From Alphaproteobacteria bacterium (GTDB lineage: Bacteria; Pseudomonadota; Alphaproteobacteria; UBA8366; JADFVY01): a stretch of DNA of 7,392 nt. Shown piece after piece: positions 1 through 4,631 of this stretch. The translations under genes and the position numbers were made by a program. Under the pieces are notes generated by a model. The model was not told where the DNA came from. It did no database searches and saw only the letters and a program-made list of their open reading frames with translations. Location: positions 1 to 7,392 of the forward strand of contig JAOUMF010000086.1 of NCBI GenBank assembly GCA_029881615.1, written 5' to 3'. Each line of letters opens with the position of its first letter. The first letter of the stretch is position 1.

Positions 1-634
1 GCCAGCGCCGGGGCGCCGACATGGCGCCGACCTTTGCTTTCAGGAACGCACGCGCCGCCGCGATGTGGCGCGCCTCGTCCTTGTGGTGGAATTGCAGCAC
101 TTCGCGGGCGAGTGGGCAGATCGCGCCATTGTCGGCGCGCAGGGCTTTCAACGCGAAACTATCGGTGACCGACTCGCCGATATAGACCATTGCCCAGAAT
201 TCCGCGCTATCGGGATGCAGCCGGTGCGCGACCCAGGTCAATAGCCCGATATCGCCCAGCAGCGGCACCCCGCCCAGCCCGGCGCGGTCGATCATCTCGA
301 CGAACATAAGGCTGTGGCCGGCCTCCTCGCGCACCTCTTGCAGCATGATGCGGGCCTCGGCCGGTTGGGTGGTCAGGCAGCCATCCTTCATCACCCGGCT
401 GATCAATAGCCCTTCGAGCCACAGGCCGGTGGCGCAGAGGCGGGCGAATTCCACCCGGCTGAACCGGTTGAGCATGTCATTGTCCATCGCCGCCTGGGCC
501 GGCAGTCCGGCCAGGCTCAGCAATTCCGGCGGCAGCCAGGGGCGCGCCGGATCGGACGCCGACCAGTCGATGATCGCCATCGGGTCGCGATATTCGGCGC
601 CGCGTTCGGCCAGTTGGCGGAGGGCTTTGCTCAT
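1..634 (-). CDS. AurF-family diiron oxygenase (partial, C-terminus beyond left edge)
   Basis: The frame is open from an ATG at 634 to the left edge, giving 211 visible residues. The AurF family (p-aminobenzoate N-oxygenase, also CmlI) are soluble, ferritin-like diiron enzymes that use O2, classically to oxidise aryl amines to nitro groups. The visible part carries the complete ligand set with family-like spacing: Glu74 (LWLEGLL), Glu104 and His107 (REEAGH), Glu154 (YIGES), and His183, Glu187, His190 (HHKDEARH). This matches the seven-ligand pattern known for AurF, including the H-x3-E-x2-H ending. An in-frame TAG at 655-653 and the lack of any other start make ATG 634 the only reasonable start. 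No strong Shine-Dalgarno is present, so translation is probably coupled to the LLM gene, which ends 10 nt upstream. The substrate cannot be read from the sequence; members outside known biosynthetic clusters often have no assigned reaction. Family assignment is strong, N-oxygenation itself is inference. Confidence 0.85.
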   Translation of the reverse strand, partial: MSKALRQLAERGAEYRDPMAIIDWSASDPARPWLPPELLSLAGLPAQAAMDNDMLNRFSRVEFARLCATGLWLEGLLISRVMKDGCLTTQPAEARIMLQEVREEAGHSLMFVEMIDRAGLGGVPLLGDIGLLTWVAHRLHPDSAEFWAMVYIGESVTDSFALKALRADNGAICPLAREVLQFHHKDEARHIAAARAFLKAKVGAMSAPRRW

Positions 635-644
635 GCCGTGTCGC

Positions 645-1706
645 TCATGGGTCTACCGTCGCTTCCGCCTTTATGTCATCCGTCGAACGTAGTTTCGGCA
701 ATACGTCCCGCGCCAGCAGGTTCAGGCAATCGGTCGTTCGCGCCACGTTCATGACGCCGCCGCCGATGACCAGGCTGACCCGGTCGAGGCCGCTGTCGCG
801 TAGCGCGGCCAGCTTGCGCAAGACATGGGCCGGATCGCCCACCGCGGCAAGCCCAAGGCGCTCCAGCACGCTCACCGACAGGGCCTTGTCGAGGATCGGC
901 AGCAACGCGCCGAGGCGGCGGTAATGCTCGTAGCCCTCGATCTGGGTGGCCAGCAGCGGGCGCGAAACTTCGAAAATCTTGCGGAATACCCATAGCAGGC
1001 CGTCGCGGGCGTGGCGGCGCGCGGCCTTGTGATCTTCCTCGCAATAGACGGCCAGCGTATACGATGTCTTGCCCCAGGGCGCGGCCTTGCGATAGCGGGC
1101 GAGATCGGCGCGGATCATCGGCCAGGGCTTGAACGGACCGGTCATGGCATTGAGGCCCAGTTCGGCGGCCAGATCGAAGCTCTCCGGGCTGACGCTGGCC
1201 ATCCAGCCGCGCCCCAGGGTTGGCGCGGGTCGTGGGCGTAGCTGGTAGTCCGTTCCGCCGCGCGTGAAGGCGCCGCTGTCCAGCAACCCGCTGAGCTGGC
1301 CGTATCGTTCGCGGAACAGCGCGCGGGTCTCGCCGGGCTCAATCCCGAAGCCCTGAAGCTCGGTCACCGTGACCCCGCGCCCGACGCCCCACAGCACCCG
1401 GCCGCCCGATAATATGTCCAGCGTCGCCAGCCGCTCGGCGATGCGCACCGGGTCGTGGATCGGCAGCGGGATGATGCCGAAGCCCAGTTGCAGACGCGTC
1501 GTCTCGCGCGCGATGGCGGCCAGCAGCATGTCGGGCGCGGCGAGATTGCAGTAGTCGCCCAGGAAATGATGTTCGGCCAGCCAGACCGCGTCGATGCCGG
1601 CCGATTCGGCGGCGCGTGCGATGGCAATGCCGTCATGCAGGGCCTGTTCGGCCTTCCGGCTGTCGCCGGGGGGCGAGGGGAACTCCATGAACAGGTCGAT
1701 CTTCAT
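645..1706 (-). CDS. LLM-class flavin-dependent oxidoreductase (luciferase-like monooxygenase)
   Basis: A 353-residue protein of the bacterial luciferase-like superfamily: TIM-barrel enzymes that use reduced FMN or F420, usually for monooxygenation, typically about 340-360 residues. Seen here are the N-terminal strand MKIDLFMEF, the VWLAEHHF segment (about 41-48) typical of the family, and LDILSGGRVLWGVGRG (about 97-111), the usual 'LD-SGGR-GxGRG' signature. The longest reading frame begins at ATG 1727. ATG 1706 is preferred because family members usually begin right at the first barrel strand and because a GGGA sequence lies about 10 nt upstream; the seven extra residues (MSRDVFF) add nothing recognisable. 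It is the first visible gene of an operon with the diiron oxygenase; its TGA (647-645) overlaps an ATG. An array of 11-bp-spaced boxes lies just upstream. Cofactor (FMN or F420) and substrate are unknown. Confidence 0.9.
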   Translation of the reverse strand: MKIDLFMEFPSPPGDSRKAEQALHDGIAIARAAESAGIDAVWLAEHHFLGDYCNLAAPDMLLAAIARETTRLQLGFGIIPLPIHDPVRIAERLATLDILSGGRVLWGVGRGVTVTELQGFGIEPGETRALFRERYGQLSGLLDSGAFTRGGTDYQLRPRPAPTLGRGWMASVSPESFDLAAELGLNAMTGPFKPWPMIRADLARYRKAAPWGKTSYTLAVYCEEDHKAARRHARDGLLWVFRKIFEVSRPLLATQIEGYEHYRRLGALLPILDKALSVSVLERLGLAAVGDPAHVLRKLAALRDSGLDRVSLVIGGGVMNVARTTDCLNLLARDVLPKLRSTDDIKAEATVDP

Positions 1707-1732
1707 AAAGAATACATCCCGGCTCATCGCGA

Positions 1733-1783
1733 CATGCCCAATGCATGCCCGGAAACTACACGCAGACTACACCGAAACTATAT
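1733..1783. repeat. Five 7-bp boxes at exact 11-bp period upstream of LLM gene
   Basis: Boxes start at 1733 (CATGCCC), 1744 (CATGCCC), 1755 (ACTACAC), 1766 (ACTACAC) and 1777 (ACTATAT), each followed by a 4-nt spacer. All five share T at position 3 and the first four share C at positions 5 and 7. The 7+4 layout is the known architecture of direct-repeat sites bound by OmpR/PhoB-type winged-helix response regulators, so a regulator-binding array for the minus-strand operon is plausible. The box sequence does not match the PhoB consensus, and the identity of any regulator is unknown. Confidence 0.55.
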
Positions 1784-1857
1784 CTTTAATCGCGGTGTCG
1801 TGGCTTCTATGTTTGCGCGCATCAACCGCTTGTGATGGAATTTGGGCGCATGTCAGC

Positions 1858-1884
1858 TTGACTTCCATATTAGATTATTACAAT
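1858..1884 (+). promoter_or_regulatory. Candidate promoter for the DsrE2-TusA unit
   Basis: TTGACT (1858-1863) matches the -35 consensus in 5 of 6 positions and TACAAT (1879-1884) the -10 in 5 of 6. The spacer is 15 bp, shorter than the usual 17, so activity may be weak or regulated. A start about 7 nt after the -10 would give a leader of roughly 65 nt before ATG 1959. Consensus matching only; no other element in this region scores as well. Confidence 0.4.
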
Positions 1885-1893
1885 CTTCTAATA
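1868..1893. promoter_or_regulatory. Inverted repeat TATTAGA-N12-TCTAATA, probable operator
   Basis: Perfect 7-bp arms at 1868-1874 and 1887-1893 surround a 12-bp spacer, placing the half-site centres 19 bp apart, about two helical turns. This is the layout expected for a dimeric regulator. An inner GATT/AATC pair (1873-1876, 1882-1885) lies inside it. The site covers the spacer, the -10 and the likely start point of the candidate promoter 1858-1884, so repression is the simplest reading. No regulator gene lies in the window. Confidence 0.5.
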
Positions 1894-1901
1894 GAATAAC
1901 C

Positions 1902-1927
1902 CATCATGATGTCCGGGTTTCATGATG
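1902..1927. repeat. Repeated TCATGATG with a 10-bp palindrome in the dsrE2 leader
   Basis: TCATGATG occurs at 1904-1911 and 1920-1927, 16 bp apart. The first copy lies in the perfect palindrome CATCATGATG (1902-1911). Both copies fall downstream of the candidate promoter and upstream of the ribosome binding site at 1945. This is a short repeat that could be chance or a second regulator site. Confidence 0.3.
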
Positions 1928-1944
1928 AAGACTGGTGCAAACGC

Positions 1945-1949
1945 AAGGA
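1945..1949 (+). promoter_or_regulatory. Ribosome binding site deciding the dsrE2 start
   Basis: AAGGA sits 9 nt before ATG 1959. It supports ATG 1959 over an in-frame GTG at 1935, which has no comparable site. Confidence 0.6.
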
Positions 1950-1958
1950 ATTTATTTG

Positions 1959-2453
1959 ATGTCGGAAGAGAGCAACGCCAAGAGCATGTCGATTATCGTG
2001 ACGAAGGGGTCGCTGGACTGGGCCTATCCGCCCTTCATCCTGGGTACGACCGCCGCCGCGATGGGCCTCGAAGTGTCGATGTTCTTTACTTTCTATGGCC
2101 TTGCGCTGTTGAAAAAGGACCTCAAGCTTCAGATGACCCCGCTGGGCAATGCGGCGATGGAAATGCCGATGATGGGCGGGCATATGGTCATGCCGAACGC
2201 CATGGCGATGCTGCCAGGGGTCGACGCGGCAGCCACTGTCATGATGAAAAATCTTATCAAAAAGAAGGGCGTGGCCTCGATTGAAGAGCTTCGCGAGGCG
2301 GCCGTGGAATCCGAAATCCGGATGGTTGCCTGCCAGATGACCCTGGATCTGTTTGAATACAAGCGTGAAGACCTGATTGAAGGGCATGAGCTCGGCGGCG
2401 CCGCGACCTATATCGACATCGCCACCAAATCCGATATAAACCTGTTTATCTGA
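1959..2453 (+). CDS. DsrE2-type DsrE/DsrF/DrsH-like sulfur-relay family protein
   Basis: A 164-residue protein of the DsrE/DsrF superfamily, DsrE2-like subgroup. Members have a Rossmann-like fold and take part in sulfur transfer between cysteine persulfides, often beside TusA. Seen here are the first strand and loop (SIIVTKGSLDWAYPP, about 11-25), the FFTFYGL segment (42-48) and a conserved Cys125 in RMVACQMTLDLF. The usual Met/Pro segment is expanded: eight Met and one His lie between residues 67 and 84. The chain ends in DINLFI, like the hydrophobic end common in the family. ATG 1959 is chosen from the AAGGA site 9 nt upstream. A TusA-family gene follows after 55 nt with no terminator between, so the two are very likely co-transcribed. 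No dsrAB, rhodanese or heterodisulfide-reductase-like gene is visible, so the sulfur pathway is unknown. Confidence 0.87.
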   Translation: MSEESNAKSMSIIVTKGSLDWAYPPFILGTTAAAMGLEVSMFFTFYGLALLKKDLKLQMTPLGNAAMEMPMMGGHMVMPNAMAMLPGVDAAATVMMKNLIKKKGVASIEELREAAVESEIRMVACQMTLDLFEYKREDLIEGHELGGAATYIDIATKSDINLFI

Positions 2454-2458
2454 GGATG

Positions 2459-2470
2459 GGCGCGCGCGCC
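2459..2470. repeat. 12-bp alternating GC palindrome between dsrE2 and tusA-like genes
   Basis: GGCGCGCGCGCC is a perfect 12-bp palindrome made of alternating G and C, located 6 nt after the DsrE2 stop. It has no U-tract and no room for a loop, so it is not a terminator. It might form a local structure in the mRNA or be chance in GC-rich DNA. Confidence 0.35.
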
Positions 2471-2508
2471 GACCTCTCTAGACGACTGACTCTAAAGGAG
2501 ATTATTCA

Positions 2509-2736
2509 ATGGCCGATGCGGTTCTCGACGCGAAGGGGCTGAACTGCCCGTTGCCTATTCTGAAGGCTAAAAAAGCCCTGAAGGACGTTCCCTCGGGTGG
2601 GACGCTGGAGATTGTGGCAACCGATCCCGGCTCTGTTGCGGATTTTGAGGCGTTTTGTCGGGCGACAGGAAATGAATTGCTCGATTCCAAGAGCGACGGT
2701 GGCGTGTATACGTTCTTGATAAAGCATACCAGCTGA
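2509..2736 (+). CDS. TusA/SirA/YedF-family sulfur carrier protein
   Basis: A 75-residue protein, the normal length of this family. TusA-like proteins are small cytoplasmic carriers that hold sulfur as a persulfide on one Cys and pass it on in tRNA thiolation, molybdenum-cofactor or sulfur-oxidation routes. The hallmark CPxP motif is present as Cys13-Pro-Leu-Pro16 in KGLNCPLPILKAKKAL, followed by the family's GGTLEIVATDPGSVADFEAFC segment (30-50) with a second Cys50. AAAGGAG (2494-2500) lies 8 nt before the ATG, an excellent ribosome binding site. It is the second gene of the unit with DsrE2 and is followed by a strong intrinsic terminator at 2762-2788, so it is the last gene of that transcript. 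Which TusA-like route it serves cannot be told; the partner is most likely the adjacent DsrE2 protein. Confidence 0.92.
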   Translation: MADAVLDAKGLNCPLPILKAKKALKDVPSGGTLEIVATDPGSVADFEAFCRATGNELLDSKSDGGVYTFLIKHTS

Positions 2737-2761
2737 ATTGACGGCAGGATGAGTTTGGATG

Positions 2762-2788
2762 GGCCCGGCGGAAACGCCGGGCCTTTTT
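2762..2788 (+). terminator. Intrinsic terminator after the TusA-family gene
   Basis: A perfect 9-bp GC stem, GGCCCGGCG (2762-2770) with CGCCGGGCC (2775-2783), closes on a GAAA tetraloop and is followed by TTTTT (2784-2788). This is a textbook rho-independent terminator 25 nt after the stop codon. Confidence 0.93.
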
Positions 2789-3160
2789 CATGTCCGGCGC
2801 GCGGCCTGTGTATCGGGCATAAAAACCGTAATAAAAATATGGTGAATAAAGGGGTGATGAATTTTCGAGGCTTGAGACGAAGTTTCTTGTTGATAAGTCT
2901 AAATTATATATATGTAATAACTAATTTTATTATTTAAATAATAGATATTTAATCAACCAATAAAAGGTTATTGCGAACGTTTATCTATGAATTAATAAGT
3001 AATATTCATCGTTATACCAGTTTGTTGTAAAGAAACCATTTTCATATAGATTCTAAATATATTTGCATATTGTATACGAATGAGTTTTCTACTCACCGCC
3101 CGGAAATTTTTCTTTTGCTCCATACTTTAGAAGATGGTAATTTAAGTTTTGTTAATAAAG
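2789..3160. other. AT-rich intergenic block upstream of the first FadL-type gene
   Basis: No convincing gene lies here. GC is about 24% over 2881-3160 (67 of 280 by count) and about 20% over 2881-3060, in a window that is otherwise GC-rich. The block contains a 16-bp perfect palindrome at 2928-2943 and ATGAAT-N11-ATTCAT at 2987-3009. A weak promoter-like pair, TTGTTG (3022-3027) and TATAGA (3045-3050) with a 17-bp spacer, can be drawn but is barely above chance in such AT-rich DNA. Likely roles are a regulated promoter region with intrinsic curvature, a silencing-protein target, or the scar of acquired DNA. The two short open frames crossing it lack ribosome binding sites and protein-like composition. 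Confidence 0.6.
2928..2943. repeat. 16-bp perfect AT palindrome
   Basis: TATTATTTAAATAATA reads the same on both strands and is centred at 2935/2936. It sits in the least GC-rich part of the intergenic block and about 310 bp before the FadL-type start. It could be a dimer-binding site; AT-only composition makes a chance origin possible. Confidence 0.45.
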
Positions 3161-3168
3161 TGTCCGCG

Positions 3169-3219
3169 TTGCCGAACAATCAGGCGTGGCGCGTAAGAAA
3201 CGACAAGGCGGGTCGGCAA
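3169..3219 (+). promoter_or_regulatory. Long-range inverted repeat in the likely 5' leader of the first FadL-type gene
   Basis: TTGCCGA (3169-3175) pairs perfectly with TCGGCAA (3213-3219) around 37 nt. It would form a stem-loop in the leader ending about 23 nt before the ribosome binding site. GC returns to normal at about 3161, consistent with transcribed leader. Only one 7-bp helix is evident, so the structure is tentative. Confidence 0.3.
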
Positions 3220-3241
3220 GGCCCCAGACAAATCAAATTTC

Positions 3242-3248
3242 GGGAGGA
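3242..3248 (+). promoter_or_regulatory. Ribosome binding site deciding the first FadL-type start
   Basis: GGGAGGA lies just before ATG 3252 and supports it over an in-frame upstream GTG at 3186. The upstream extension would also put 22 polar, basic residues ahead of the signal peptide. Confidence 0.8.
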
Positions 3249-3251
3249 AAA

Positions 3252-4484
3252 ATGAATAAGATCAGCATATCAACGGCGGTCGGCGTTGTTGCCGGGTTGG
3301 CCGTGCTGGCATCCTCGCCTGTCCAGGCGACGGAAGGCTACTTTTCTAACGGTTACGGCGCCGTCAACAAATCCATGGCCGGCGCCGGCGTCGCCACGGG
3401 CTTCGACGCCATGTCGCAGGCCACTAATCCGGCGGCGCTGACAGGCGTAGATTCACAATTCACCGTCGATCTATCGGTCTTCAGCCCGCATCGTTCGTAT
3501 CAGTATATCGGTGGGCCCGGCCAGGACAGTGACCGTAATTATTTCCCCATACCCGGGATGGCCGGGGCCTATAAGATAGATTCCGCATCGGCTTTTGGCT
3601 GGGCGTTCTATGCCAATGGGGGAATGAACACGACTTACCCGGCTGCTGGGCCAGTTCCGCCATCCGGCGGCCCGTTCGGCGGCGGCAAGACCGGCGTCGA
3701 TCTGGGGCAGGCATTCCTGCAATTTACTTATGCGCGCGAGATTTCGTCGGGCGTGTCGGTCGGTATCAGTCCGGTGCTGGCGGCGCAGCGGTTCAAGGCT
3801 TACGGGCTGTCACCCGCCTTCGACGGAATGTCGACCGACGCGGCGCATTTGAGCAATAACGGCTATGACTGGTCTTATGGCTATGGCGGCAAGTTTGGAT
3901 TGCAGGCTGACGTCGGTTCGGGCATCAGCCTGGGCGCGTCCTATCAAACCAAAATCTTCATGACCGAGTTCGATAAATATGCCGGCTTGTTCGCCGAACA
4001 GGGCGATTTTGATATTCCGTCCACAATCCAGGCTGGCCTGGCTTGGGATTCGGGTGGTGGCGTTATTGTCGCCCTGGATTATAAGCGGATCAATTATGAT
4101 GACGTGGCGGCAGTCTCCAATTCCGGCACATCCGGCCCCCTTGGCGCCGATACGGGCGCTGGTTTTGGTTGGGAAGCAATTAATGCCTACAAGCTGGGCA
4201 TGCAGTTCGAGGCCACCCCGGACCTGTTGCTCCGAGCCGGTGTCAGCTATAATGACAATCCGATTCCGGACACGGAAGTCTCATTCAACATCCTGGCCCC
4301 GGGTGTCCAGAAAATCCATTACACTGCGGGAATGACCTGGAAGCTGGACTCCAGCAGCGCGATCAATATTGGCGCCATGTATTCGCCGACGAATAGCGTG
4401 ATCGGGCCATTCATGATGGGCGGTGACGCGGAAATCGAAATGTATCAGTGGGAAGCTACGGTCGGCTGGACCTGGACCTTCTGA
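3252..4484 (+). CDS. OmpP1/FadL-family outer-membrane transporter, copy 1
   Basis: A 410-residue outer-membrane beta-barrel protein of the OmpP1/FadL/TodX family, which lets hydrophobic molecules such as long-chain fatty acids or aromatic hydrocarbons cross the outer membrane through a lateral opening. Seen here are a Sec signal peptide with likely cleavage after VQA at residue 26, a mature N-terminus TEGYFSNGYGAVNKSMAGAG that would form the plug (hatch), and the family's NPA motif at residues 59-61 (SQATNPAAL). Many alternating aromatic barrel strands follow, and the chain ends in WTWTF, whose final Phe is the usual signal for the barrel-assembly machinery. The start rests on the GGGAGGA site. 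The gene has its own terminator at 4509-4534 and is followed by a paralogue. Family is secure; the transported substrate is unknown, and the loops differ strongly from copy 2. Confidence 0.93.
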   Translation: MNKISISTAVGVVAGLAVLASSPVQATEGYFSNGYGAVNKSMAGAGVATGFDAMSQATNPAALTGVDSQFTVDLSVFSPHRSYQYIGGPGQDSDRNYFPIPGMAGAYKIDSASAFGWAFYANGGMNTTYPAAGPVPPSGGPFGGGKTGVDLGQAFLQFTYAREISSGVSVGISPVLAAQRFKAYGLSPAFDGMSTDAAHLSNNGYDWSYGYGGKFGLQADVGSGISLGASYQTKIFMTEFDKYAGLFAEQGDFDIPSTIQAGLAWDSGGGVIVALDYKRINYDDVAAVSNSGTSGPLGADTGAGFGWEAINAYKLGMQFEATPDLLLRAGVSYNDNPIPDTEVSFNILAPGVQKIHYTAGMTWKLDSSSAINIGAMYSPTNSVIGPFMMGGDAEIEMYQWEATVGWTWTF

Positions 4485-4508
4485 TATTTCACGTAGATCG
4501 ATACTTCC

Positions 4509-4534
4509 GGGCCGGTCCTTTGACCGGCCCTTTT
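4509..4534 (+). terminator. Intrinsic terminator between the two FadL-type genes
   Basis: A perfect 9-bp stem, GGGCCGGTC (4509-4517) with GACCGGCCC (4522-4530), closes on CTTT and is followed by TTTT (4531-4534). The U-tract is short but the stem is strong. It implies that copy 2 is at least partly transcribed from its own promoter in 4535-4631, where no good -35/-10 pair is visible. Confidence 0.85.
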
Positions 4535-4590
4535 CCTTGGCGATTCCCCTTGGGCCGGATCGGGTCTAGTATGGCGTCCTTCTGGATATT

Positions 4591-4606
4591 GCGCTATCAC
4601 GAGCGC
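4591..4606. repeat. Small inverted repeat upstream of the second FadL-type gene
   Basis: GCGCT (4591-4595) and AGCGC (4602-4606) surround ATCACG and end 25 nt before ATG 4632. It could be an operator half-pair or a leader hairpin. Short GC arms make chance likely. Confidence 0.25.
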
Positions 4607-4631
4607 TAATGGACGAATACGAGGACAGGGC

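Noticed and set aside
345..692. Open plus-strand frame of 115 codons opposite the two oxygenase genes
   Set aside because: Low-complexity, Arg/Ser-rich translation, antisense to well-supported family genes, no ribosome binding site.
1777..1782. TATAGT on the minus strand as the -10 of the LLM promoter
   Set aside because: No acceptable -35 lies 16-18 bp upstream of it, and it overlaps the last box of the 11-bp array.
2749..2937. Possible small gene after the TusA-family gene
   Set aside because: It runs through the intrinsic terminator, has no ribosome binding site and mixes two composition regimes.
3186..3251. Upstream GTG start for the first FadL-type protein
   Set aside because: It would place 22 polar, basic residues before a clear Sec signal peptide; the GGGAGGA site supports ATG 3252.
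3070..3255. Possible small gene in the AT-rich block
   Set aside because: No ribosome binding site, no recognisable protein features, and it overlaps the start of the FadL-type gene in another frame.
4538..4554. Sigma-54-like promoter (TTGGCGATTCCCCTTGGG) before the second FadL-type gene
   Set aside because: The GG and the second element are out of the required GG-N10-GC spacing by one base, and no GC is present at the right place.
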